Part shown: positions 52,645 through 64,000 of the stretch, one piece after another
Layout of the letters: every line of letters begins with the position of its first letter
Numbering within the stretch: position 1 is the first letter of the stretch
Assembly (NCBI GenBank): GCA_036345935.2
Contig: JADWOT020000005.1
Coordinates: 17,710,369 to 17,774,368 of the forward strand
Source of the DNA: Taenia hydatigena
Taxonomy: Eukaryota; Platyhelminthes; Cestoda; Cyclophyllidea; Taeniidae
DNA: 64,000 bases
Direction of reading: 5' to 3'
Made by a program: the position numbers and the translations under genes
Notes under the pieces: generated by a model
Database searches by the model: none
The model's input: only the letters and a program-made list of their open reading frames with translations
What the model was told of the DNA's origin: nothing

Positions 52645-55600
52645 CTACCACTCCTGCAACGGCGGCCAATCCGCATCGGTCCAGCATGGAGGCGCTGCGG
52701 ACTTGGACGACGATGGTGGTGGTGGATCGTGAATCTGCAAAGGCATCGGACGAGACGACGAGGTAGACCTCAACGGCGCCACCATCGACAAATGACGCGT
52801 CAACGACCCCGTGGATGTCTCTGAACATTCCACTCCATTACCGTCATCAAACATCACGGTTGAGATACCATCTCCGCCTGCTATCCCCTCACCAACACTC
52901 AGTTCTCTTGTAGAAATATCAGAGAGGTGGCTATCAAACGCGACGTCACCTATGTGTGCCCTTAAGAAGTGCACCGCCGACGAGGTCCTATCCTCCCGCA
53001 TTTTCAGGTACAACCACAGCAGGAGAAACTGTCTAGGCAGGTGATACGTGTTTAGCAGACGCGATATACCGCTCATCGTTGCGTCTGATGGGTAGAGCAA
53101 GCGCTGATGTTCCTCGCTTCCATGACGAACCGGTGCGCGAGAGCTAGGGTCAAGAAAGTTAACTAGAAGGGAGGGCGCGGCATTTTCCAATAGATGTCGC
53201 GATCTCGAGAGGTCTCCCCGCACCGCAAAGCACACCGCCATGTTGTACAACAGCACTCCAATAGCTTGATCCACAAAGAAAGGAAAATCTGGGCTCTTGG
53301 GGTTAATAGACTGATAGAGGATAGGCTCAACTTCGCACTGTTCCTTATGTAATTGAATGAGACGCTGCAGGTCGCTGTTGGAGTTCTTCGCTCCTGCGTT
53401 CGTGATGGTGTTTGCCGCAGCATCAGTACGGAGACCGCAAAGCGAGTGTGTCTGAGGTAGAAGAAAGGCGGGCGAGAGGCAGGCACATTCGCGTTGGAGG
53501 AAAGCATAGGAACGTAGAGCGTGTACAGGAGGGGCAGGAGCACACTCCACCGAAGTAACGCAGTCCTTGGAGAGCAGGCTCATGCTGGCCTCTGTGACTC
53601 TGGAGGAAGAAAGCAGAATATGAAGCGTACTCGTCTATAAAGCGCGGTTTCCAGAATTATTCTAGCGACTCACTCATCTATGGCCATTCGCGCCTCCGCA
53701 AGGTACATCTTTGCAAGGTAGCGGTGTGCAGGCGGAGCGACGAGACCGATCCAGACGAAGACGTTGTCTGTGGTGCCAGTGGAGGGTCGTGGAGACGAAG
53801 GTCCAACAGAGAGGAGCTGTTCAGAATAGTAGATAGCCTCTACAGGATCTTCCAGACAAAGCGCGACATAGGAACTGGTCAGGAGAACTGCAGAGATCAC
53901 CTGCAGCAACGCCATGCCGCTCAATGGTTGACTGGATGGTGGCACCGGGATTGCCTGGAATGGGAAAGATAAGATAGTGAGTAGGCCATTCCCCCTCAAG
54001 CCGTTACGGAGCTATACTGTTGGAGGGTGGACACATGCTACCGAGATAAAAAAAAGTTCCCGACATTCACCTATCGGAATGGTGCAAGTCGCATTACCTC
54101 GACGACAACACCCAATGTTGATAATCACTATTTCAAACTTGATAGTCTTCTAAACAGAATGCTTACTAGGAGAAAGAATGGTATGGATAATCGCTTTTGA
54201 ATCCATATGAAATACTCAAACCCCCCAACTCTTAGTCGCCTTACGAAAAATTGAAGGAATGCGAAGAAGAGAACCCATCAATTTTACATTTGATGACTCC
54301 TTGAAACAGTGGACAAACCAGTGGAGGGATTAAAGAAGAGAGCGGACTTTTCAGGCTGAACCCAAACTCCCTAATCCACTGAACCCCTTAATTTTCAGAT
54401 GCGACATTAGAAAGCACAAAAAGAAGAGGATGAAAGAAGAGGAAATGGAGAGGGAAAAGTCCTCACGCCCAAAAGTTATTCGTGATGTTAAGAAATCTGC
54501 TACCAACAGTTCAACCACAGCAAATACTGTGGTGCATCGTTAAGGGTAAAAACAAAGCTTACTCAAAACCCAAAGTTTTATGGCGCAGGATTAGAGCTAC
54601 TCCTTTCAAAAAAAACTGGGACAGAGAGACGTAACGAGCAAGCCCTTTATTCAATCGAAATGCTAGGAGTCACTAAATCTCCTAGCACAAGCAAGTGAAA
54701 TTAAGGTAAGGGCGAAGAAAAGAGGAGAGTCCCCGCATTTCTAATTTAACAACCTATTATGAACGGAAGATAGCAAACTTTAGGTTCAAATTAAAAGTTC
54801 TGACGTATTGATCTCCCCGTCCCCTAGTTGCAACGAATTAAGCAAAAAAGCAGAGAAAAGTTGGCCTTACCTGCTCAGCAGCCCACTCGAGGAGAGCAGA
54901 GCGCAGTCGATCAACAGGCAATTGGTCAGGAGGACCAGTGGAGGCGTTCAAATCTATCGGCGGTCGGGGTAGTATGAAAGCAGCGTTGCGAAGGCACTGC
55001 GCAGCAAATTCCAAACTGAGATTCGCCTCTAACGTCGATTTCGACCCATTTGACGATGATTTCAGCTGACAGAAATACAAACAATAGGTGGATAATGTGC
55101 ATGTACACGACGACCGGTGGATAGTATTGAGGTATTAAGGAGCGGAGGTAAGTCGTCTGGACCCACTCTGAATAAACGACGATTTGTGTTATATTCACCA
55201 TTCTGGCATACGACACACAAATCAGTTTTAACATTCATAACGAGGGCTATAAACGACCTTTATAATGTGAGAATCGAATTTGAAAACACAAAACGAGACA
55301 GCTGAATAGCCTGTAAAAGCGTTCCAGGAACTCTATTAGTAAGGACATTAAAAACATAGGGGCTGTTTTGAAGTCAAATGCATTTAAGAAGTGCTGAATA
55401 TGACAGAATGCGGGCAACAATGTTAGTAGGAGTGCAGAGCCCCAGAAACACCGATGGAAAATCCAACGTTTCCCATTCTAAACCAAAAGGATTCCTATTT
55501 AGTAGGAGCATAACTTGAGCTAGCAAGTGACTCTAATGTGTGGGAAGTGGCATAAACGGGGAAAAACTAGCCCTATCATATCAAAAAACAAAGTGCATAA

Positions 55601-58600
55601 GGGAGGCACAATTCATCAAATGGATATGCTATGTCCGTGTTCGCCCCAATGCCCTTAGAAAGAACTTCCTAATGTTAAAAAAGAAGTGTTAAAGGGATGT
55701 GGTTAGCATGTGAAGCCATGAGAATTAGGATTGTTCACGCTATACGCCAAAAACTTTTTAAGGAATGAGAGTGTGAAGGATAGCCTCCAATCAACTAGAT
55801 GAATGAAGAGACAACAAATTGAAGAATAGGGGTAATAGGAAAGCCGGGTGAGAAATCGCGGTTTCTTGAAGCCACTCGCAGGTAGGAATTCTAATTCTTA
55901 CCTGCAAAAGCAGAGTTTCTCACGCGCAACCAGATGAATTTACATGTTTCGAAAAAGAGGGGCCTGGGAGGACAAGTCGGCTCAATTTTACGAGACCGAC
56001 AGCAACAGATGAAAGTGACAACAATAAAACCAGAGGACGTTTTCACTGCAATACTACTGTATTCCATAAGTACCGTTATCCTATCTCGAGAATTGATTAA
56101 AAGATTATGACGAACTTATTCAATGAAGAGCACGTCGTTTTTGCATAACAAACGACATGACTAGCTGAAGGGTTGCAGTTAGGAGGGATATTTGTACGGC
56201 ATTGAACAAACTTCTTGAATGAAGAGGAAAAGACGTTTTGGCGAAACATTTTGGTGTTTTAAAAATAACACCGAAATCAAAACCCTTGCACTCAATATAG
56301 CCCTCGGGTCTAGCTAAAATACTTTCATGATTTCAAAAAAAAAAAACACTTCATATGCAAGCTTCCCATTCGACCACTCCAGAGGATATCTTTGAAATAT
56401 ATATTATTTCCGAAAGGATAAAGATGCACCAATAGATGTGGAAGTGAATTTTCGCCATATTTCACAAAAGGATGATAAGTTTAAAATTGGTTTTAACAGT
56501 TGTCCTTAGAACGGCTAAAGACACTAATGTCAACTGTACGGCTTACCAAAATGCGGCTCTAACGACCGTAAGTTTACTCTCAAGATTGGATCACTCAAAA
56601 TACAAATCCAAACTGAACGGAGAAAGTGAGCAACAAGAGTAGGAATCGAGTTAGCACCGAAGAGTAGCTTGATTTCTTCAAAAGGAGAACAAAGAGGAGA
56701 AGAACTCACGGGCTCCTCATCAGTCCCAAGAATTAGTTTCCGAGCCATACCTTCGCCCACCACGCGTTGCAGACAAGACGCCCGTGACTCCGCGGTCCAT
56801 TCAATGAGGTTGTCGGGTCTACAAGATGGAGAAGACACCCAAAATGCACTACTTCCAGACTCAAAAAAATTAGCTACGGAAAGAACTTCAGTGCAGATCC
56901 CAAGATCTAAGCAGTGCTAAACAAACGACTGCTGGATTAGGGGTCATCGTCCCACGCGCAAACCAGTTTCGGCTCCTACAGTTTCTTCCAGCCTACTGCG
57001 ATATACATCAGATCCCATTGAACCGATAACTTGTTAGGTACACTATGGCTCGCAGATGTGTTCAAGCACTTCACCTTCACTCGCCTTTCAGGGGAATTTA
57101 TTCACCATTTACCATATCTATGAGGTGCTGGCAAAAGCAAAAAATTTTGATTTTATGCTGGATCTACCTAAGCACCTATCGCAAATAGCGTAACGTTGAT
57201 AGAACAGTAGCTGCGACCAAGCTATCTCCGCAGCACTTCCGCTTCACTACAGTCCACTTTTGTAGCTCAAACCTCCCAGAAAGGGATCTTCCACTCAAGC
57301 AGTCAATAAGGGAGATAGGAGGACACGGATTATTTGGACAAAGAGGTACTCATGCCCTCTAGCTTCCCCATCAGCTAAAATAGTTCCCAGGTTCTTCAGA
57401 CACCAGCAAACAAGCTGTATCAGCGGATATTTGCATCGCTTATGAACCAGCGAACAGGCAAGCAAAAGAGGAGTCCGAACTGACATCAAGTCATTTGCCT
57501 GCAAGTAATTCGACGTTGCCTCACTACTTTGAGACCCGTCGTGCAACTTTTGCAGGCTGCAAAAAAGAAGAGCAGAAAGTGTTTTCGAAACTAGTATGAG
57601 TGATTATGATAGAAGTCTTGAAAATACTTGATAAAATTTTCGGCCACAAAAATAACTCGCCTTGATTACACTGCTTTATTGCTAATCTAAAAAAGAATCC
57701 CAAATCGCTTCTATGGTACACCCCTGAGACTTAGAGGGAACCGCAATGGTCGAGTTACCCGATGCAGACGGCATCAATCAAGGCGTATATGAAGTTTACA
57801 CAGCAAGGGGAATAATCAACAACATGAAAAGGCAAGTTTTGAATTTGGAGTACATCATCTTTAATCTTAATTAACTTTTTTGGATACACGGGTGTTTCAT
57901 TACCAAGCGCCTAGGTATAAAGCGTATAATAAAAATAAAGATGGGAGATGAATGGACTCGCAGTGTACTAAGTCACATAAATCAACAAAAGTGAAAGCGC
58001 CAACAGCCACTCCCAAATTTTAGCTGGATTTTACACGCCTTACAACGACATTCATGCTGTCAAATCGAGACCCAGTTGAGTGTCTCCTCTTGTTTAGTTT
58101 TGTCTTTTTTTTATAATTCTTACCCGATCACACTTAGATAGACTTTCCTGTAGCACATTAAAGAAACTATGCAGACACAAAATGAAAACGGTATGGATGC
58201 CGCTGACGCAAGTCACAAACATTTGTATAAAACAGCGAAAAGAAATCAGTAGCAATGCTTACCTTCGACCATTTTGAAAGCCTTTAATCCTAACACAAGC
58301 ACTCACATTTGTAGTGTGTTTCGATAAGTATTGCGATACAAAGAAATACCGCACTGGGTTTCATCTTAACATATTTAAACGAACCACTTTAAGCCATTTT
58401 TTTGTCCAAATACACAGAGCAAGAACCTACCTGTACACCTTGACACAGCACTCCGCAAGCCGAAGCCACAGACGTGGATTGCGTGGATACGCTTTAACCA
58501 CAGTAAGGAGAGTATTGAATGCAGTCTCGGGGTGTTTCTGTCCAAGGAGGAGTTGGACACCCGTGTTGTAGAGCAACTCGTAGTGCCGACTCGCACTCAA

Positions 58601-61190
58601 CTGGTACAGAGGCGTGCATTTGACCAACTGACCGACTTCGGTGGCTGCTGTAGTGGCTTCATTCGCCAAGCTTTTGGTGTGTCGGAGAGCAGCACGCGCC
58701 TCCAGCATAGCCAGGCCGAGGTAGCCGGTGCGGAAGTAGGTGAGAGAGAGATTGTTCCACACCAGAGGGGACTCCTGTTCATCAGAGATGGGCGATGAGG
58801 CGGATGTGGGGGGGAGGAGTGCGTTCAGACGCTTGACGGTTTTGGTGTGATCTTGCTACAAGCGGGATAAATGCGACTAGATTCCGCCTTTTAGGAGAAA
58901 AGGACAGGTACCACATCTCAAAGGGAGTACTTTCACAGTTCCTAGTAAATTTGTTCACTCGACTAAAAAATTCCCTAATATAATGTCACAATGATTCGCA
59001 TCAGAATGTTTCAGTGAGATGACAGATGTCCTGTAATAATGCTTTGGTTTTCTAACAATTTCGTGCCGCACTCTACCACCATTTTTTCTACCAACAAAGG
59101 GCGTTTTGCTAAAGTTTTCAGAAATGTAACAACAACAAACCCCGATTAGGCTTTCCGGTGAATTTACCTGGCAGAAGAGTTATAGGCTGCAATAGTTTTG
59201 ACAGACCAAAAAATGTTAGCATCTCAACCCATTTAGGCGAATAGCATAATTGTAAACAAAATGCGCAATTAATAGATGGGAGACAAAACCTTCCTTTCGA
59301 AGGATCAAATGTTACACCACTGATCTTTTACCATCTAGTTTCGAAAATTTGCGGAAAGGGTGCTTAAGAATTTATCTTACAAAGTTTATCTTCAGAGCGA
59401 CTAAATTGTTAACCGGCCACGAGACCAATTCCTTTTACAAATTGGCTTGACAATACCAAACGTTTTACGGTTGAGGTAAATTTGGTAATGTTCCTTAAGG
59501 AACAAGACTTCTTACAACAACTAGCCCTGACAAAGCATCTTTCCGATAATTGAGACTGATTTTTGGAACTGCTGAAAAATTAGCCACTACAAGCCTATTT
59601 GGGTTTCTTTTTAATTAAAAGGGCATGAAAAAAGTTGCGGTGTTATGTTGGACTAAAAACAGTTTTTGAGACGACGTATGATAACTCGACAAATATGTTG
59701 GATAGGCACTATTTCGTTGCTTAAGATTTATCGAGCATTTAACGGAAATTCGAAAGAGAACAAAACTGCTGAATGCTGCTCACAAAGGAAAAACTTGTAT
59801 GCTACCAGTAAAATGAGAAACTTAGTTTAAAAGTTCATTCTAATCACCACAACTTCAGTGATCTTTGCTTGAGACAGCTAACACATGGATATTTTCAGTT
59901 AATCGCGTACTGGTTCATGCAATACGGACACGGAGCTCTGTTCATGCCACCTATCCTATCAAACATCCCTCTTTTTGCATGGATATGACAAAAAAATTGC
60001 GGAACTCGTGTTCTTTATAACATTTTCAGAGGTAACTCAAGCATTACCAATAGCCTAACAAAGAGAATCTAAATGAAAAGAAACCGTTAACGGATATTCA
60101 CCAAAAGGCGTGTAGCTCTCTTCAAAAACAACAATACAGCATCAAATCGCAGACTCATGCATCGACTTTCAAAGCATTCGAAAAGGCCTACGTACCTCCA
60201 AATACGAGAGCTGAGCACAAGCATACTCAAGACTCTTAGAAGTGTCCCAACTTTTATCATCAGGTTTATCACTTGACTGGGAGAGCTGACTGGCCTCTTC
60301 TTGAGCAATTTTGATCCGCCCAGTTAGTAAGCAGGCCCGAAGGCGAAAAACGTGCAGAGGACGAGCAATTTCTCGGAGCATTTCTATCACTTTCATCTCC
60401 ACTGGCTTTCTAACACTTTCATCGCTTGAATTCAGCTGTTGCAGCCAATACGCTGAACGGAAGTGCAGTAATTTGAGACAGGATCTCTGCTACCTAAGCA
60501 TATGCATGATCTCATACAATTTACGAGAGCAGAGAATAATTGTATGGTTCAACGCAGAGAAAGGATTAGCTCACATGTAAAGTCGAAGACCCTTTGTGGT
60601 CTTTGGAGGCAAAGACACAGGTCCATCCAAAGAAGAAAACACCTCTGGGAAAGCAGCGCTCCTGCACCTAAGGGAAATTCAATGGAAGCGGGCGGGGCGT
60701 CTGTCGTAATTATGCCGAGCAGACCGGCGACCATGCGTTCTGACCATGCATACTGCCTTTGGTGGAACAGAACGAGAGCATAATTGTAATGCATAGAGAT
60801 AACAGACGGTTCAGCCGTAGGACCAACAGGTCTCAAAGCAGTGTGGACGTCTGAGTGACCGGCTGCTAAAACAGGCGAACCGGCAAGGATAGCGGCCTTT
60901 TGAAGTTGGGATAGGTATTCATCAGAATGGGTCAATTTGTTCTGATGGGTAAATTCTATTAGCGCCTTGTTTGCCAAAACCTGAAATTCGGTAATGACGA
61001 CAGTTATACAAGTTGCCGAGAAATGCTGCTACGAAAGTGCAAATACTCATGAAAGAACCTTAGGATCAGTAGGTCTCATTGAATGCAGCTTCTTCATGTG
61101 GCTAAGGCACGAATCAAACTGCGAGTGATTGTAATAATCCTCGGCTTCCACTGCGAGAGTGGCTTCACCCGGTGGGTACCGTCCAGACAT
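52645..61190 (-). CDS. CNOT10: CCR4-NOT transcription complex subunit 10
   Basis: A TPR-repeat subunit of the cytoplasmic CCR4-NOT mRNA deadenylase; in animals CNOT10 pairs with CNOT11 on CNOT1. Exons: 61190-61059, 60980-60575, about 60489-60196, 58855-58431, 56818-56710, 55065-54871, 53954-53674, 53599-52645, giving about 930 residues (human 744). Matches in order: YYNHSQFDSCLSHMKKL at the N-terminus, MHYNYALVLFHQRQYAWSER, LEYACAQLSYLE, LVWNNLSLTYFRTGYLGLA, RHYELLYNTGVQLLLG, AYPRNPRLWLRLAECCVK, VVGEGMARKLILG, SLEFAAQCLRNAAFILP, SSYVALCLEDPVEAIYY, and LLYNMAVCFAVRGDLSRSRH. The start is the first ATG after an in-frame stop. The exon 2-3 junction cannot be joined in frame with the obvious GTGAGC donor; the other six junctions can. 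The C-terminal 100 residues are serine/proline-rich and poorly conserved. Confidence 0.92.
56819..58430. other. Long CNOT10 intron
   Basis: It separates the LAECCVKVYR exon from the PDNLIEW exon. It is AT-rich, without convincing ORFs; the minus-strand ORF at 57295-57546 has no recognisable features. The adjoining introns at 55066-56709 and 58856-60195 look the same. Confidence 0.6.
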
Positions 61191-62329
61191 GCGTTCAAGC
61201 AATATCCTTTTACAACTGCAACCATATCAGCCGCGTCAGGAAGGACCGACTTGAACATCGTTGTAATGCCATTATCCTTTTCCTTAATTTCTGATTTGGT
61301 TCACTGAATTCTCAATAGCATTTCAGTTTGTTTTAAAATCTTATAAGCGTGGCTAAAGATTAAAATTTTTTGCTGATTTACTTTTCTCAAATAAATAAAT
61401 ATGTAGATCCAAATTCTTCGCTTGTTTCTCTCATTTGCTTGATGTTGATTCAAGCTTGAGTGATATTTGTTTGTCAAGTTGCGCCTTTTCTCCAAAAGCG
61501 AAAGAAGGCAAAATACTCTGATGGAACACGCATTGTTGACTCAGGCCTCGATGCCGTTGGCATGCCCCCGAGACCGAGCCACCTAAAAGTAAGAAAATAA
61601 GTAAGGACCTTAGTGACCCATCAGCAAACTCGAGCGCCATTCAAGCAATGATGGCTTATTGTCCCTCAACTTACTTTGCGGCTAAATTTGGTCTATTCGT
61701 CGATATGTGCGCTTAGTTTCAGAGCCTGGGTTGTACAGTTTTGGTTAAAACTAGTGATAGGATCACAGCCCTTTTACACACTAAAAATGGATTATCTCTC
61801 ACATTTATATACTTTTTACTGGCCGCAGGGAGGACTCAGGACTTTACAATTGTACTTGTAATCAGAAGTCTTTTTATTATTTCTGCTTATTCCCGTTGTT
61901 TTATAATTTTTCTGCTTCACCAGCCTTTAAACATTTTGCAATAGTGTTTAAAGTGTTCTGATTAGTAGTAGATTGGGTACCAGTTGTGCGCATGATGTTA
62001 TGCTCAAATATTGGGACATCTTAGAGCGATTTTGCTGATTAGTGATGCTCTTCTTAATTGGCATACTTCTGATAGCCATCTTATTCACAGCACCAACAAT
62101 GCATAAGAAGGAATAATTTCCATACATAGCTTTTGAATCCCAATGGATTTCGGCATTTTGAAGGTAAGAGGGCAAACGCTGTGTTAATTAAGCGTGAAGA
62201 CTACTGTAACAGCGATAGAAAGAATAATTCGGAAAAGCCAAAACGTGCGCGCTTGTATTCTTATGTGTATACGCACAAACACAAGGGAAGTAGAGGAGGA
62301 AAAGAGATAACAGAACACGATAAGCGATG
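61191..62329. other. Upstream region of CNOT10
   Basis: It should contain the CNOT10 promoter and includes a degraded repeat copy. No ORF here is supported, and no core promoter motif is clear. Confidence 0.45.
61480..61590 (-). repeat. Dispersed repeat, degraded copy E (minus strand)
   Basis: On the minus strand it shows AGTATTTTGCCTTCTTTCGC, close to the AGTATTTTGCCTTCTTTTGC of copy C, with a GGGGGCATGCCAACGGC block at the matching place upstream. The frame that reads SSILPSFAF in copy C reads QSILPSFAF here. Confidence 0.45.
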
Positions 62330-62880
62330 CTGTCAGTCTGTTCTGCCTTTCTCTCTCTCCCCATCTATTTCTCTTTCTCGCTCAGAGGTCTTTATTGCGA
62401 ACATACTAGACGTTGTCGTAGTTCCTATCACGGCCTGTCCATCTCTCACCCCTCACCGCCCCCAAGCATCATGGTTCCTCTCTCTGCCTCCCTCAAGCTG
62501 CCTGTGTGTGTGTTCTTCCTTATCGTTCAGCCTGTATCTCGCGCTCTGTCTGTTTTTTTTTTGCGTTTAACCCACCCACCCATCCATCCATCCATCCACC
62601 CACCAGTCAGCCAACTCTCCACTCGCCTCGTTTTCCCCTCTATCCTGCCTTTTGACAGACTTGTCGATCAGCTGGGATCAGCAGCGCAGCTCTTCTCCCT
62701 TTCTCCTCCTCCTCTTCAGCCTCGGCCTCCCTGGCCCTCCCTTTCTCTCTCTCGCCCGTGAGCAGAAAAGCAGGATCATATCAATCTGCGCATTTAACCG
62801 GAAAGTTTTCCATTCCTCCCCTTTCGCCTTCAACATCTTCCCGTGTGACCTCTCCTTCTTCTCCATTCCACATTAAATTT
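62330..62880. repeat. Pyrimidine-rich low-complexity tract
   Basis: The plus strand is dominated by CT runs (CTCTCTCTCC, TTTCTCTTTCTCGC, CTCCTCCTCCTCTTC). The overlapping plus-strand ORFs of 138-145 codons here are made of serine, leucine and proline runs and reflect the base bias, not a protein. Confidence 0.75.
62571..62605. repeat. CCCA/CATC tetranucleotide microsatellite
   Basis: An imperfect run of CCCA and CATC tetramers inside the pyrimidine-rich tract, following a T run. Confidence 0.9.
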
Positions 62881-64000
62881 TCCACCTCGTCAATCTCACT
62901 TCTGGCATTATAGTTCAATCACTAGGGTTAAGGATGATAAGCCACTACCTATACATCATCTTCCTTGTTTGATTTTTACTTCTGATGGTGTAAAGCCGCT
63001 CAAATGGGCCAAATCAGACCATGAAAGAACGTAAGTTTAGTGGAATTTGTTTAAATCAACTTGAATTCCGCTATTATTGTTGAGTAATTACCCGCAGTGG
63101 GTCGCCAATTAGCAGATTTCTTAAGAAATGGACGTCGCGTGTAATAGCGGGCTATCATGGACCATCTTCCAAAAAGTAGCATAATGAATTAAAACGCAGA
63201 GCTCTTTAATTCCATCAGTGTTGCCGTCTCAACTAATTCTCTCAGCGTGACCATACACTGAAGTCATTTTGTGAGCTTTGGAATCATCTTACATAACAGC
63301 TTTGGTTTTGGACTCTTCTTCATGCAATATTCCAGATTTTTTAATGCTTCCCCATCTTGTATCAAAGTCATCTGAAAATGACCACACCTTGCCCTGTTGA
63401 ACCAGTCCTAGATGGAGGTGGAAGTTGAATTAGCTGCCCTCGCTTTGACAAGGCGAAACCTACAAAAAGAGCAACAACACCATTGCCCTGTTTCAGACTA
63501 CAGCTCAACCATGGCAACCCTAACAATGGGGAAGTTTTATCGTTCACTTAAGATCTCTCGCGTTTCCCCACGCCCCTCCTTTCTGCCCAGGCATTGTTTT
63601 CCATTGTCTTGGTGCACAATCTTGCCATCTCGTCCACACACACGCATTTCCGTCCTCTTTGGTCCTGACCTTGTTAGTAGGAAAAAGTGGGTGGCACTGT
63701 GGTGGATTTTGAAATTGCGACAAATTAATCAACTACACAGTCGGAGTTCTTGCCCTCTTTATCCCGCATTGCCAGGGCCTTGTTATGTCAACTGATGGGG
63801 TCACATTGAAGTGGATGGGAAGCCGAGAATGCTACTGCAATGGCCACCTTTAGAATGCTTTTGCTAGCTCCTTTGGCAATACATATTCAACTCTAAGATA
63901 TTATTTATCAGCAAATGCTCCATTTCGATTAAATGTTTGCTAGGCCCTTTAACACGTTCCATAGCAGAGTCTTGAAGAAAACTTAACTGTCTCTGTCCAG
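62881..64000. other. Right end of the window, no supported gene
   Basis: AT-rich sequence with one plus-strand ORF at 63412-63795 (127 codons, true ATG). Its product has no recognised domain and many scattered prolines, histidines and cysteines. It could be a chance ORF, and I do not call it a gene. Confidence 0.4.

Noticed and set aside
52314..52824. Plus-strand ORFs over repeat copy C and the CNOT10 3' end
   Set aside because: They run through the repeat and then antisense to the CNOT10 coding exon; the minus frame is the conserved one.
62133..62761. Plus-strand ORFs of 138-145 codons
   Set aside because: They overlap in different frames and consist of Ser/Leu/Pro runs imposed by the pyrimidine-rich DNA.
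1..64000. CRISPR arrays, bacterial operons, prophage or defence systems
   Set aside because: The window is intron-rich animal DNA, and no regularly spaced repeats or prokaryotic gene layout are present.

Overview
This is a stretch of an animal nuclear genome, not a prokaryotic one. It holds six conserved, spliced, protein-coding genes. They were recognised from the translated exons and joined exon by exon at GT-AG sites (one GC-AG); almost every join keeps the reading frame. The fairly AT-rich sequence, divergent but clearly metazoan proteins, many very short introns (30-46 bp) beside kilobase-long ones, and about one gene per 10 kb suggest a compact invertebrate genome. A parasitic flatworm is my best guess, but that is an inference; nothing seen fixes the species.

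Layout from left to right. (1) 1-6447, minus: an ATAD5/Elg1-like clamp-loader ATPase whose 3' end runs off the left edge. (2) 8202-12538, minus: a UPF0489 family protein (human C5orf22 type). (3) 14280-20915, plus: NDUFS1, the 75 kDa iron-sulfur subunit of mitochondrial complex I, complete in eight exons with a plausible mitochondrial presequence. (4) 22266-about 41406, plus: NUP205, the inner-ring nucleoporin, with 30 firm exons and an uncertain terminal exon. (5) 43813-50782, minus: PRPF31, the U4/U6 snRNP splicing factor, complete in eight exons. (6) 52645-61190, minus: CNOT10, a TPR subunit of the CCR4-NOT deadenylase, in eight exons with one junction I could not join cleanly.

The genes between them serve DNA replication, respiration, nuclear transport, splicing and mRNA decay. 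They are unrelated housekeeping neighbours and I see no sign of a functional cluster. NDUFS1 and the UPF0489 gene diverge from a 1.7 kb spacer; NUP205 and PRPF31 converge.

The spacers hold a dispersed repeat of about 150-220 bp, with three good copies (7420-7640, 51938-52091, 52328-52520) and two degraded ones (near 13575-13775 and 61480-61590). Two good copies carry a long AT dinucleotide run at the same internal site. The right end (61191-64000) has pyrimidine-rich low-complexity DNA and no gene I can support. I found no CRISPR array, rRNA, convincing tRNA, intact transposase or reverse transcriptase, and nothing that amounts to a new biological system. The most useful leads are the very short introns, a GC-AG intron beside the Walker A exon, the AT runs inside the repeat, and a few small unrecognised ORFs.
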